A DNA stretch of 64,000 nucleotides from contig CAZEGV010000005.1 in NCBI GenBank assembly GCA_964511645.1, forward strand, positions 3,050-67,049. The letters run 5' to 3'. Origin of the DNA: CAZEGV01 sp964511645 (GTDB lineage: Bacteria; Bacteroidota; Bacteroidia; Cytophagales; JAAEPT01). The position numbers and the translations under genes are program-made. The notes beneath the pieces are model-generated. The model searched no databases, had not been told where the DNA came from, and saw only the letters and a program-made list of their open reading frames with translations. Positions 1 through 8,513 of this stretch are shown here, one piece after another (position 1 is the first letter of the stretch; every line of letters begins with the position of its first letter).

Positions 1-129
1 GACAGTATTATCACACTTTACAAATCGCTTATTATCAATATTTTACGTTAAAAAAACACACACCCATCAGGTTGATAATAATAAAACGTAATATATGCAT
101 AGCTTATTAAATGAGTAGTGTACTCTAAA

Positions 130-168
130 AATAAGAACCGTTTAGCTTGATGCTAGACGATTCTTATT
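130..168 (-). terminator. Intrinsic terminator downstream of metE
   Basis: Two 17-nt arms (130-146 and 152-168) pair with two wobble positions around the loop TTGAT. Read on the minus strand, the hairpin is followed by a T-rich stretch. It lies 22 bp past the metE stop codon, so it most likely ends the metE transcript. Confidence 0.8.
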
Positions 169-190
169 AAAGAAGATTAATACTATTTGT

Positions 191-2509
191 TTAGTATAAC
201 ACTGCTACTTTTTTCCTCATTTTTTTTGCTGTATTTACTAAATTAATAAGCGCTGACTTTGTTTCTGGCCAGTCTCTTGTTTTTAATCCACAATCTGGAT
301 TAACCCAAATGTGATTTACGGGAAGCAAATCGCTCGCTTTTGTTAAGAGGTTTTCTATTTCATCTTCAGTAGGTACTCTTGGCGAATGGATGTCATAAAC
401 TCCTGGACCTATTTCGTTTGGATATTTAAAATCAACAAAAACATCTAGTAATTCCATCTCTGATCGAGAAGTCTCAATAGTAATTACATCTGCATCCATA
501 TCTGCTATACTTGCTATGATGTCATTAAACTCTGAGTAACACATATGTGTATGAATTTGTGTTTTGTCTGCAACACCACTTGCCGAAATACGAAAAGATT
601 CTACAGCCCAATTTAAATAATTCTTCCAATTTTTCTTACGAAGAGGCAGTCCTTCTCTGATAGCTGGTTCATCTATTTGAATTACCTTAATTCCTGCCTG
701 TTCCAAGTCATTTACTTCATCTCTAATAGCTAGTGCTATTTGCCGACAAGTTTCTGATCGTTTTTGATCGTTTCTTACAAAAGACCATTGCAAAATGGTA
801 ACAGGACCTGTTAGCATTCCTTTTACTGGTTTTGAGGTAAGTGATTGTGCGTAAGAAGACCATTTGACAGTCATAGGGTTTGGTCTAGAAACATCTCCAA
901 AAATAATTGGGGGCTTCACGCATCTACTTCCATAACTTTGTACCCAACCAAAATTAGTAAAAGCAAAGCCTTCTAGTTTTTCACCAAAATACTCTACCAT
1001 GTCATTTCTTTCAAACTCTCCATGTACTAATACATCTATTCCCGTTTCTTCTTGAAATCGAATAGTTTCTTCCGTTTCTTTTTGAATCAGCTCATCATAC
1101 TGGGTTTGTGTTAATTCATTTTTCTTGAATTTAGCCCTCCAAGACCTTACCTCTTTTGTCTGAGGAAAAGAACCTATTGTGGTTGTGGGAAATAATGGTA
1201 AATTTAATTCTTCTCTTTGTTTCTGCTGACGAGTAGAAAATTTAGATGCTCTTTGGCTATCATTAGTCGTTAAATTAGCAACTCTTTGCTTCACTTTTTG
1301 GTTATGTATAAGGGTAGAGGTTTTTCTGTTTTGATTAGCTTTTTTATTCTCCTCTAATTTTTCTGCTGTATTCTTATCAATTTCTCCACTAGCTAATTTT
1401 TTAAGTGTTACTATTTCATCTACTTTTTGCTTAGCAAAAGCCAACCATTGCTTCACTTCTTTTGGTAGATTTTCCTCATTCGTTTCTAAGTCTAAATCAT
1501 ATGGACTATGTAATAATGAACAAGATGACGATATCCAAACCTTATTTTCTCCAAGAGTATTAACGGCTTTTTTGATTACTTCTAAAGAGGTTAAAAAATC
1601 ATTCTTCCAAACATTTCTGCCATCAACAATTCCTAAAGACAAAATGAGCTTTTTATTAAATGATTTAGCTTTTAATACTTCATCTAATTGGGTAGAAGCT
1701 CTTATCAAGTCCAAATGCAAAGCATGAATTGGTAGTTCTAATACTGTATTCAAATTGTCTTGATATGCCTCAAAATAACTTGTAAGAACTATTTTGATTG
1801 AAGGAAATTTTTCTGCTATTTTTGTGTATGTTTTTGTAATAGCGTCTTGTTCTTGTTTAGAAAGATCTAACGCTAAGCAAGGTTCATCAAATTGAATATA
1901 CTCAACTCCTTTAGCGTCTAATTGCTCAAGTAATTCAAAGTAAATAGGCAAAATAGCATCTAATAGCTCTATTCTATGAAACCCCTCTTCTTTTTCTTTT
2001 CCTAACAAAAGATAGGTAACAGGACCAATAATTACAGGCTTAGTCTTGATGCCTAAATCTAAAGCTTCTTGATATTCATGAACGATTTTAGATGAGAACA
2101 ATTCAAATGTTTGATTTTTATCAAACTCTGGAACAATATAATGATAATTTGTATCAAACCATTTGGTCATTTCCATAGCAGTAATGTCAAAACCATCTTT
2201 TTGAATACCTCTTGCCATAGCAAAATAAAGATCTAACTGATTTCGGGTGTTTTTAACACTACTATATCTTTTAGGAATACAACCTACTGTTAGTGACATA
2301 TCTAACATCTGGTCATAAAAAGAAAAATCATTAGATGGTATCAAGTCAATACCCAAACTTTGTTGAAGTGAGAGTTTTTCTTTTCTAATTACTACTCCAA
2401 TTTTTAATAACTCATCAGAAGAAATCTCTCCTTTCCAATATTTTTCAGATGCTTTTTTTAATTCCCTTTTACTACCCACTCTTGGATATCCTAATATAGA
2501 AGTTTTCAT
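191..2509 (-). CDS. metE: Cobalamin-independent methionine synthase MetE
   Basis: This enzyme transfers the methyl group of 5-methyltetrahydropteroyl-triglutamate to homocysteine, the last step of methionine synthesis, in the cytoplasm. At 772 residues it is full length for the two-barrel MetE family. The start MKTSILGYPRVG is the family's usual N-terminus. The zinc site is visible: His655 and Cys657 in HTHMCYSEF, Glu679, and Cys740 in NPDCGLKTR, with the same spacing as E. coli H641/C643/E665/C726. It stands alone on the minus strand, divergent from an Lrp/AsnC regulator, with a terminator behind it. Local control by that regulator is likely because an AT-rich dyad lies between the two promoters. 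I saw no SAM or cobalamin riboswitch in the 160-bp upstream gap. Confidence 0.97.
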   Translation of the reverse strand: MKTSILGYPRVGSKRELKKASEKYWKGEISSDELLKIGVVIRKEKLSLQQSLGIDLIPSNDFSFYDQMLDMSLTVGCIPKRYSSVKNTRNQLDLYFAMARGIQKDGFDITAMEMTKWFDTNYHYIVPEFDKNQTFELFSSKIVHEYQEALDLGIKTKPVIIGPVTYLLLGKEKEEGFHRIELLDAILPIYFELLEQLDAKGVEYIQFDEPCLALDLSKQEQDAITKTYTKIAEKFPSIKIVLTSYFEAYQDNLNTVLELPIHALHLDLIRASTQLDEVLKAKSFNKKLILSLGIVDGRNVWKNDFLTSLEVIKKAVNTLGENKVWISSSCSLLHSPYDLDLETNEENLPKEVKQWLAFAKQKVDEIVTLKKLASGEIDKNTAEKLEENKKANQNRKTSTLIHNQKVKQRVANLTTNDSQRASKFSTRQQKQREELNLPLFPTTTIGSFPQTKEVRSWRAKFKKNELTQTQYDELIQKETEETIRFQEETGIDVLVHGEFERNDMVEYFGEKLEGFAFTNFGWVQSYGSRCVKPPIIFGDVSRPNPMTVKWSSYAQSLTSKPVKGMLTGPVTILQWSFVRNDQKRSETCRQIALAIRDEVNDLEQAGIKVIQIDEPAIREGLPLRKKNWKNYLNWAVESFRISASGVADKTQIHTHMCYSEFNDIIASIADMDADVITIETSRSEMELLDVFVDFKYPNEIGPGVYDIHSPRVPTEDEIENLLTKASDLLPVNHIWVNPDCGLKTRDWPETKSALINLVNTAKKMRKKVAVLY

Positions 2510-2538
2510 ATCTTTTGTTTTTAGTTTTAAATTCTATA

Positions 2539-2546
2539 CAAATTTA
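2539..2546 (-). promoter_or_regulatory. Predicted -7 box of metE
   Basis: On the minus strand this reads TAAATTTG, an exact match to the Bacteroidota -7 consensus TAnnTTTG, 30 bp upstream of the metE ATG. No clear TTTG -33 box is seen at the usual distance. The -33 zone is instead occupied by the dyad at 2556-2575, which fits an activator- or repressor-controlled promoter. Confidence 0.55.
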
Positions 2547-2555
2547 TAAATAAGG

Positions 2556-2575
2556 TTTAATATTCTTATATTAAA
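2556..2575. promoter_or_regulatory. AT-rich dyad between metE and lrp, candidate operator
   Basis: TTTAATAT and ATATTAAA form a perfect 8-bp inverted repeat with a 4-nt spacer. It sits between the divergent -7 boxes of metE (2539-2546) and the Lrp-type gene (2598-2605), covering the expected -33 region of metE. Lrp/AsnC proteins commonly bind AT-rich dyads next to their own gene. Use as an operator is inference. Confidence 0.4.
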
Positions 2576-2597
2576 GATAAAATTAGGATGAATATAC

Positions 2598-2605
2598 TAT
2601 ATTTG
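2598..2605 (+). promoter_or_regulatory. Predicted -7 box of the Lrp/AsnC gene
   Basis: TATATTTG matches TAnnTTTG exactly and lies 64 bp upstream of the regulator's start codon. A good -33 TTTG is not visible. Confidence 0.45.
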
Positions 2606-2669
2606 TATATATATAAAGATTTTAAATCCTTTTCATATAAAAAAACATCGTTTTAAAGAAAAAAATTCT

Positions 2670-3134
2670 ATGTATCAACTAGACAAAATTGACAATCAAT
2701 TACTCAATCTTTTACAAAACAACTCTAACACGACTACAAAAAATCTAGCTCAAAGAGTACACCTTTCTATTACACCTGTTTTTGAACGTATCAAACGATT
2801 AGAAAAATTAGGGTATATTCAAAAATATGTAGCAATATTAGACGCAGACAAGCTTGATAAGGCTTTAGTTGTTTTTTGTAATATAACATTAAAAGAACAT
2901 ACCAAAGAAATTGGAAATCAGTTTGTGAAAGACATCAAATCTCTAAGCGAAGTTACTGAATGCTATAATATTTCTGGGGATTATGATTTTTTGTTAAAAG
3001 TACTCGTCAAAGACATGAAAGAGTATCAAAATTTTGTTATCAACCACCTTGGTGAGATTGACAATATAGGAAGTGCCCATAGCACCTTTGTAATGGGAGA
3101 AATAAAGCATTCCTACGCTGTGCCAATTACTTAA
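2670..3134 (+). CDS. Lrp/AsnC family transcriptional regulator
   Basis: A 154-residue protein with the two-part Lrp/AsnC layout. Residues ~1-60 form an N-terminal winged helix-turn-helix (DKIDNQLLNLLQNNSN, then RVHLSITPVFERIKRLEKLGYI). A C-terminal RAM ligand-binding and oligomerisation domain follows, with the typical GDYDFLLKV segment near residue 105. Such proteins respond to amino acids and often control the adjacent gene. Here the neighbour is divergent metE, so methionine-related control is plausible but not shown. The stop overlaps by 4 bp the stop end of the convergent outer membrane protein gene. The precise paralogue and ligand cannot be read from sequence. Confidence 0.93.
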   Translation: MYQLDKIDNQLLNLLQNNSNTTTKNLAQRVHLSITPVFERIKRLEKLGYIQKYVAILDADKLDKALVVFCNITLKEHTKEIGNQFVKDIKSLSEVTECYNISGDYDFLLKVLVKDMKEYQNFVINHLGEIDNIGSAHSTFVMGEIKHSYAVPIT

Positions 3135-3700
3135 AACCCATACCTAATACCTAGTTGAATTGTATTATTATACCATACAACAGGATCTTTACGTATAGAA
3201 CGAAGGCTGTATTCTGTACCTAACTCTACGTCTAACTCTTCGATGACAGCAATTGCCAATTTTAAAGCCAATCCATAATCATTTTTATTTAGTAGGGTAG
3301 AAATATCATTTTTGATAGCACCTTGCCTAGCTTTAGCAGAAGCTAAACGAGCAACATAAGCTCCTAAGCCAAATCGGAAATCCTTATAAACATAAGACGC
3401 AACAACAGGAGCATCAATATACAATAAAGAAACACTTAAAGCATTAGCTGGGTTTCTAGCACCTTTTCTTGCCAAATTCAACTGAAACGACAATTCAAAA
3501 CCATCCGAAACATCCGCCTTAATGCCTAAACCTCCATAAGCACCCACCAAGTGATACCCAGCCAAAAGATCCCCATCTATCTGATTACCCGACACACCTA
3601 CCGTCACAAACCCTTTTATCTCTTGAGCTTGCACAGAGGCAATACTCAATACCATCACACAGAAAAAACTAAACCAATTCATCATTATAAAATTTTTCAC
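3131..3700 (-). CDS. Outer membrane beta-barrel protein (porin-family type), unknown function
   Basis: A 189-residue protein with a clear Sec signal peptide: a hydrophobic run after MMNWFSFF with cleavage after VQAQ. Alternating amphipathic strands follow and the chain ends in an aromatic residue (LGIRYGF), as expected for a small outer membrane barrel of the PorT/OMP_b-brl type. It is the last gene of the radC operon. The annotated start overlaps the upstream phosphatase gene by 32 bp. Met6 or Met7 (near 3685 or 3682) would shorten the overlap and still keep the signal peptide, so the start is uncertain. Substrate and role are unknown. Confidence 0.75.
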   Translation of the reverse strand: MKNFIMMNWFSFFCVMVLSIASVQAQEIKGFVTVGVSGNQIDGDLLAGYHLVGAYGGLGIKADVSDGFELSFQLNLARKGARNPANALSVSLLYIDAPVVASYVYKDFRFGLGAYVARLASAKARQGAIKNDISTLLNKNDYGLALKLAIAVIEELDVELGTEYSLRSIRKDPVVWYNNTIQLGIRYGF

Positions 3701-4127
3701 ACGATCGCATTACTATTTGATACACTTCTTCAAAACCTGACTTGCCACCATAATATGGATCAGGAACATCTTTAAACAAATCATCTTCATCATAAGCCCT
3801 CATCAATACTAATTTTGCCCTATTGTCTTCATTTTTCATTTGATCTAGCTCAACATAGTTCTTTTTATCCATTGCTATAATATAATCAAATTTCTCAAAA
3901 TCTTCTACCTCCACTTGTCTTGCCCTAGACTTAAGGTTAATTCCATAACTCATTGCCATTTTTCGCATCCTGCCATCTGCCCGTTGCCCAACATGATAAG
4001 CTGATGTCCCCGCCGAATCTACGGCAATATCTTTCCTCTCTTTATCGTCAAGGATTTTAAGCAAAGCCCCCTCACCCATTGGTGATCGACAAATATTCCC
4101 TAAACACACAAATAATACTTTTTTCAT
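3669..4127 (-). CDS. Low-molecular-weight protein-tyrosine-phosphatase
   Basis: 152 residues, the usual length of the family. The P-loop CX5R(S/T) is at the very N-terminus: Cys8 nucleophile and Arg14 in VCLGNICRSPMGEGA. The general-acid loop is Asp123 in PDPYYGG. These enzymes dephosphorylate phosphotyrosine, or act as arsenate reductase in relatives; the conserved DPYYGG loop supports the phosphatase role. The start overlaps the DUF1684 gene's stop by 4 bp, so the two are translationally linked. No capsule export genes lie beside it to suggest a Wzb-type partner. Confidence 0.93.
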   Translation of the reverse strand: MKKVLFVCLGNICRSPMGEGALLKILDDKERKDIAVDSAGTSAYHVGQRADGRMRKMAMSYGINLKSRARQVEVEDFEKFDYIIAMDKKNYVELDQMKNEDNRAKLVLMRAYDEDDLFKDVPDPYYGGKSGFEEVYQIVMRSCEKFYNDELV

Positions 4128-4726
4128 CGATGATATTTTTTTTCTCCTGCAGGGATAGCTATTCCTAACACATTCTCTCTAGGCGGAATAGGACAAATAT
4201 ACTCATCATTATACGCACAATAAGGATTAGTAGCCATATTAAAATCTAACAAATATTTTTTCTCTTGAAGAACCCTTGGTTTTACGTGCAAATACCTTCC
4301 TGTATCATAAGTAGATTTTCCGTTAGTTTCATCCCCAAAAGGCAATAATAAATCACTGGGGTTTTCTTCATTCTGATACAGAAACAAAACACAAGCTTTT
4401 TTATGTAAGACAAACTCTAAGCGAGCCACTTTTTTATACATTTTAGGAGACTTTCCACTTGTCTGCTGAATTTGTACGTAATCATCCCCATCTAGCAACA
4501 CCACCTTTATTTCCACCCTATATTTTTCATCTACCTCATAAAAATAAAGTTGTTGAGGAGGATTTTTAGCATCAAAAGGAGAATCAAAGTTACGTTGCAT
4601 AAAAGCCAACAATTCCTCTCTTTCTTGACTTACAGTATCTATATAATTACTTGACGATGAAAACACACTTATCATAACCATCCCTAAAACTATCGCCAAA
4701 ACACCTACCACAGCCACTTTCTTCAT
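4124..4726 (-). CDS. DUF1684 domain protein, membrane-anchored
   Basis: A 200-residue protein with one N-terminal hydrophobic segment (residues ~4-23, anchor or uncleaved signal). The DUF1684 hallmark lies at the C-terminus: NPYCAYNDEYICPIPPRENVLGIAIPAGEK, here given in two parts as NPYCAYNDEY (near 166) and CPIPPREN (near 178), ending in PAGEKKY. The family's activity is unknown to me. It sits between radC and the phosphatase with 4-bp overlaps on both sides, so all three are co-translated. Confidence 0.88.
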   Translation of the reverse strand: MKKVAVVGVLAIVLGMVMISVFSSSSNYIDTVSQEREELLAFMQRNFDSPFDAKNPPQQLYFYEVDEKYRVEIKVVLLDGDDYVQIQQTSGKSPKMYKKVARLEFVLHKKACVLFLYQNEENPSDLLLPFGDETNGKSTYDTGRYLHVKPRVLQEKKYLLDFNMATNPYCAYNDEYICPIPPRENVLGIAIPAGEKKYHR

Positions 4727-5406
4727 AACTCTCCCTTATCTGCGAAGCTATAATACGCCTCATTACAAAATATAACATGATCCAACACAGGAATCTCCAA
4801 CAGCTTCCCTGCCTCTACCAATTTCTTCGTTATCCGCCTATCTGCCTCACTTGGTTTCAATTGTCCAGAAGGATGATTGTGAACCAATATAATTGCCGAA
4901 GCTCTTTGTTCTAATGCTAATTTAAAAATTACTTTAGAATCAACACTTGTCCCCGATACACCACCCTTAGAAATCTGCATTGTTTTCATTACTTTATTAG
5001 CCCTAGACAATGCCAAAACCCAAAACTCCTCATGATTCAAGTCCAAAAGATAAGGTCGAAGTACCTCATAAACATCCTTCGAGGAAGTGATCTTAATCTC
5101 TTCTACCTTCGATCCCTTCCGCCTTTTACCCAATTCTAAAGCACTTACAATACTAATTGCTTTTGCCTCACCAATCCCTTTAAATCTCATCAAATCTGGC
5201 ACAGAAAGCCGAGCAAAAACATCCAATCGATGACCACAAGACCCCAGCATATCCTGAGCCAACTCCACCGCATTTTGCTCACGATTACCACTGCCAATCA
5301 ATATCGCTATCAACTCACTATCGCTCAAAGCCTTCACACCTTTTAGCATTAATTTTTCTCGTGGTCTATCGTCTTCCGAAAGATCTAAAATCTTCTTTTC
5401 ACTCAT
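4723..5406 (-). CDS. radC: RadC/JAB-domain protein
   Basis: 227 residues, full length for RadC. An N-terminal helix-hairpin-helix-like region (LMRFKGIGEAKAISI, residues ~70-85) precedes a JAMM/MPN metal site: His176 and His178 in HNHPSG and Asp189 in the PSEAD segment. Once tied to DNA repair, RadC's role is still unsettled. It heads the minus-strand operon radC-DUF1684-phosphatase-OMP. A perfect 9+1+9 palindrome lies 7 bp upstream of its ATG. Confidence 0.95.
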   Translation of the reverse strand: MSEKKILDLSEDDRPREKLMLKGVKALSDSELIAILIGSGNREQNAVELAQDMLGSCGHRLDVFARLSVPDLMRFKGIGEAKAISIVSALELGKRRKGSKVEEIKITSSKDVYEVLRPYLLDLNHEEFWVLALSRANKVMKTMQISKGGVSGTSVDSKVIFKLALEQRASAIILVHNHPSGQLKPSEADRRITKKLVEAGKLLEIPVLDHVIFCNEAYYSFADKGEL

Positions 5407-5412
5407 TAATGC

Positions 5413-5431
5413 AAACTAATTGAATTAGTTT
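5413..5431. promoter_or_regulatory. Perfect palindrome just upstream of radC
   Basis: AAACTAATT and AATTAGTTT flank a single G. The site covers the only TTAGTTTG-like -7 element upstream of radC and ends 7 bp from the start codon. A repressor bound here would block initiation. No regulator can be assigned from sequence. Confidence 0.4.
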
Positions 5432-5490
5432 AAAAAATCAAGAAGAAGGCATCAAGTCTGTTTTTTTTTGAAATGATATAAAATAAAAAC

Positions 5491-5582
5491 AGGAGCTTCC
5501 TCCTCGTACCTCGGAGTCGGGCTATCCGTTCCCAATCTTCCCGATAAAAAATCGGGAAGGATTTCCACTTCTATCCCTAAGC
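5491..5582 (-). repeat. Intergenic two-hairpin repeat, copy A
   Basis: On the minus strand this reads GGCTTAGGGATAG, then a GGAAATCC box, a 9-bp hairpin (5537-5545 with 5551-5559, loop A5), then GGATAGCCCGAC and a second G/C-rich arm. The same order of boxes recurs at 17389, 27561, 43616 and 57198. It lies in the 350-bp gap between divergent radC and nuoH. The rest of that gap (5583-5756) is A/T-rich sequence that must hold the nuoH promoter, though no exact TAnnTTTG is seen. Confidence 0.8.
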
Positions 5583-5756
5583 CAAAACCAGTAACCCCAA
5601 ACAAAACACAATAAATTTTTAATTACTCAGTATAAAAAATTAAAAATCATTAAAAAAACAACAAAAAACAAAATAAAATTTTGCTCTCATAAGAGTATTA
5701 TTTATTGCAGACTCAAATAATAATGATTACTTTTACCAGCTAAAATAAACCTAGAA

Positions 5757-6839
5757 ATGACAGCATTTCTCATCATACTACCATTCATACTAATTTACAC
5801 CATTTTTGTGGTGTGGGCAGAACGAAAAGTAGCTGGTTTTGTACAAGACAGGCTTGGTCCTGTAGAGGTAGGTTACAAAGGGTTATTACAAACCATAGCC
5901 GACCTACTTAAACTCATCCAAAAAGAAGACTTAGTACCTAAAGCAGGAATTAGGATAATCTTTTTATCAGCACCAGTAGTAATTGTAGCTGCTATTTTAT
6001 CGGGATTTTCAACCATTCCATTGTCGCCAAACTGCATCGGTTCTAGCACCGAAGTAGGAGCTTTTTATTTAATCTCTATTATTTCTTTAGACGTTATTGG
6101 TTATATAATGGCGGGATGGGGTTCTAACAACAAATACTCAACACTTGGTGCCATGAGAGCAGTTGCTCAAATCATCTCTTACGAAGTGCCGCTCACCTTG
6201 ATTATTTTAGCAATGCTTATGATTGGACAAACCCTAGACTTGCAAGAACTATCATTTCAGCAAAGCTATCTCTATACAGGGCAAAGCTATTTGTTTGGGC
6301 TAAAATCTTTAAATATTAATATCTCAGATATGGGAGGAGTTTTATCGTGGAATATCATACGCTTTCCTTTTGCCATCATAGGCTTTGTAGTATTTTTTAT
6401 TGCCTCATTGGCAGAAGCCAACCGAGGTCCTTTTGATATCGCCGAAGCAGAATCAGAAATCATCGCAGGATTCCATACCGAGTACAGTGGCTTTAGGTGG
6501 TCAATGATTATGCTTGGCGAATATGCTATATTGTTACTAATGGCATTACTTGGCACTATTCTATTCTTTGGAGGATGGAATACACCTTTCCCTAATATTG
6601 GTGATATACGATTAGCCGAGTGGACAACTGGCGATATCAAAGGAATATCAGGCTTGCTTTGGGGTATGTTTTGGTTATTCTCAAAAGCAATCATTTGGAT
6701 TTTAGTCTCTTTATGGGTACGGTGGACTTACCCTAGACTTAGAATAGATCAGCTCATGTACTTTTGTTGGAAAGTATTAACCCCATTATCTATATTATTT
6801 GTATTACTAGCAGGTGTTTGGCGATTAATGATGATATAA
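5757..6839 (+). CDS. nuoH: NADH-quinone oxidoreductase subunit H
   Basis: 360 residues of mostly transmembrane helix. Family signatures are AERKVAGFVQDRLGP (residues ~22-36) and the acidic loop NRGPFDIAEAESEIIAGFHTEYSG (quoted here in part, FDIAEAESEI near 227), which helps form the quinone chamber. It anchors the peripheral arm of complex I to the membrane. The N-terminus is short before the first helix, but an in-frame stop upstream leaves no earlier ATG. It is the first gene of nuoHIJKLMN; nuoA-G are not upstream, where divergent radC begins. Confidence 0.97.
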   Translation: MTAFLIILPFILIYTIFVVWAERKVAGFVQDRLGPVEVGYKGLLQTIADLLKLIQKEDLVPKAGIRIIFLSAPVVIVAAILSGFSTIPLSPNCIGSSTEVGAFYLISIISLDVIGYIMAGWGSNNKYSTLGAMRAVAQIISYEVPLTLIILAMLMIGQTLDLQELSFQQSYLYTGQSYLFGLKSLNINISDMGGVLSWNIIRFPFAIIGFVVFFIASLAEANRGPFDIAEAESEIIAGFHTEYSGFRWSMIMLGEYAILLLMALLGTILFFGGWNTPFPNIGDIRLAEWTTGDIKGISGLLWGMFWLFSKAIIWILVSLWVRWTYPRLRIDQLMYFCWKVLTPLSILFVLLAGVWRLMMI

Positions 6840-6840
6840 T

Positions 6841-7731
6841 TTGAAAGGAACTCATCTTACATATTGGGGCAATATAGCCGAGGGATACACTACTTTACTA
6901 GCAGGCATGAAACTCTCATGGAAACACCTATGGAAAGTTTGGATTGGAAAAAAGTACAGCAAAAATATTCAATCAGATAATTATTTTGACAATCAAGAAG
7001 GTGCAATTACTGTACAATACCCAAACGAAATCATTCCTGTACCAGATCACGGACGTTATCGCTTAGACAATGTAATGGAAGATTGCATCGTTTGTGATAA
7101 ATGTGTAAAAATCTGCCCGGTAAACTGCATAGAAATAGACCCAATAAGGAGTGCGAGTGAAATCAGAAAAACCTCTGACGGATCTTCTGTACGTTTGTAC
7201 GCTGCCAAATTTGATATTGACATGGCAAAATGTTGCTACTGTGGTTTGTGCACAACAGTTTGCCCAACAGAATGCCTTACAATGACCAAAACCTATGATT
7301 ACTCAGAGTATTCAGTGGATAAATTATTATACCATTATAGTGACCTTAGTCCTAAAGAAGCGACAGAAAAACAAGAAGAATTTGATTTGATTCAGGCCGT
7401 CAAAAAAGCAAAAAGAGAGCAAGAAGCAACAGAAAGAGCTACCGCAAAACCTACAATCAAGCCTGCTGGAGAAATTAAGCCTAAAATATTAATCAAAAAA
7501 CCTTCTACAAATGCTAATACTAACGTAAAAACAGTTGCTAAGCCTAAAATAAAAATCCTTGGGGTTAAGAAACCTAATACGATCATTAAACCCAAGATAC
7601 CAACTCAAAAAAAAGAAAGTAATGACACTAATACTGTAAAACCTGTCATCAAACCTAAAATAGTCATCCCTACAAAAAAAACTGCCACACTAAAGCCCAA
7701 AATAGCTCCTAAACCTAAAAAAGATGAGTAA
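6841..7731 (+). CDS. nuoI: NADH-quinone oxidoreductase subunit I with a long Lys/Pro-rich tail
   Basis: This subunit carries the two [4Fe-4S] clusters that pass electrons toward quinone. Cluster ligands are Cys82, 85, 88, 92 and Cys131, 134, 137, 141 in two CxxCxxCxxxCP motifs. The start is TTG at 6841, one base after the nuoH stop. The next in-frame ATG (Met23, in AGMKLSW) would remove conserved N-terminal sequence. The enzyme core ends near residue 180, normal for NuoI. Residues ~185-296 are an unusual basic, low-complexity extension with repeated KPKI motifs (near 213, 234, 250, 271 and 285). Its 3' end overlaps nuoJ by 8 bp. Confidence 0.95.
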   Translation: MKGTHLTYWGNIAEGYTTLLAGMKLSWKHLWKVWIGKKYSKNIQSDNYFDNQEGAITVQYPNEIIPVPDHGRYRLDNVMEDCIVCDKCVKICPVNCIEIDPIRSASEIRKTSDGSSVRLYAAKFDIDMAKCCYCGLCTTVCPTECLTMTKTYDYSEYSVDKLLYHYSDLSPKEATEKQEEFDLIQAVKKAKREQEATERATAKPTIKPAGEIKPKILIKKPSTNANTNVKTVAKPKIKILGVKKPNTIIKPKIPTQKKESNDTNTVKPVIKPKIVIPTKKTATLKPKIAPKPKKDE

Positions 7732-8236
7732 TGAGATTATATATCAAATATTGATGACAAGCTTTGCTGTTTTAACAATCTCATCTGCTTTAGTAGTATT
7801 GTTTTTTAACAAAATAATATACGCAGCAATAAGCTTAATCATAAGTCTACTAGCTATCGCAGGAATTTTCACTTTATTAGGACACGATTTTTTAGCCTCT
7901 ACTCAAATCATGGTTTACGTAGGCGGAGTACTCATCCTTATCATATTTGGGATTATGCTTACAAAAAAAACTAGCGACAAAAAATCTTTAAGTACTCAAA
8001 AAAGACACCCTCTATTCGGAGTTCTTGTAGGGACCAGTACTTTGGGGGGACTTTCTTACCTTTTATTTCAATCAGGAAAAACGACATCACTACTTCCTTA
8101 CAAACAAGGAACTAAAGAAATCGGGAAATTACTAATGACCGATTATTTACTCCCTTTAGAGATTATCTCCATACTTTTGTTAGTAGTATTAATTGGTTCT
8201 GTGTATATCGCATCCAAAATAGAGACAGATGATTAG
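7724..8236 (+). CDS. nuoJ: NADH-quinone oxidoreductase subunit J
   Basis: 170 residues, about five transmembrane helices, with the family segment MVYVGGVLILIIFGIML near residue 65, the pi-bulge helix region of complex I. It belongs to the proton-pumping membrane arm. It overlaps nuoI by 8 bp and nuoK by 8 bp, so expression is coupled within the operon. Confidence 0.96.
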   Translation: MSNEIIYQILMTSFAVLTISSALVVLFFNKIIYAAISLIISLLAIAGIFTLLGHDFLASTQIMVYVGGVLILIIFGIMLTKKTSDKKSLSTQKRHPLFGVLVGTSTLGGLSYLLFQSGKTTSLLPYKQGTKEIGKLLMTDYLLPLEIISILLLVVLIGSVYIASKIETDD

Positions 8237-8513
8237 CGAATATTATTTATATATCGGCATTCTTTTATTTAGTATTGGTTTAACAATCGTTATTATCAAA
8301 CGTAATTTGATAATGATACTAATGGGAATTGAATTAATGCTTAACTCGGCAACGCTTAACTTTGTAGCTTGTGGTACAGAGGGAAGTATTACGGCTCTAT
8401 TTATCATTGTAATTGCTGTTGCAGAAGCTTCAATCGGATTAGCCTTAATTTTGGCTTTCGTCAGATATTACAAGACATCTAACTTGGATGAAATCAATCA
8501 ATTAAAAGGGTGA
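8229..8513 (+). CDS. nuoK: NADH-quinone oxidoreductase subunit K
   Basis: 94 residues with three transmembrane helices. It contains the conserved glutamates in MGIELMLN (Glu36) and AVAEASIGLA (near 66-72), which form part of the proton path between subunits. Length is normal. The TGA stop overlaps the GTG start of nuoL. Confidence 0.97.
   Translation: MISEYYLYIGILLFSIGLTIVIIKRNLIMILMGIELMLNSATLNFVACGTEGSITALFIIVIAVAEASIGLALILAFVRYYKTSNLDEINQLKG

Noticed and set aside
2510..2669. Possible SAM or cobalamin riboswitch before metE
   Set aside because: The gap is only 160 bp of A/T-rich sequence shared with a divergent gene, and no conserved riboswitch core or multi-stem fold can be drawn. Promoter boxes and a dyad account for it.
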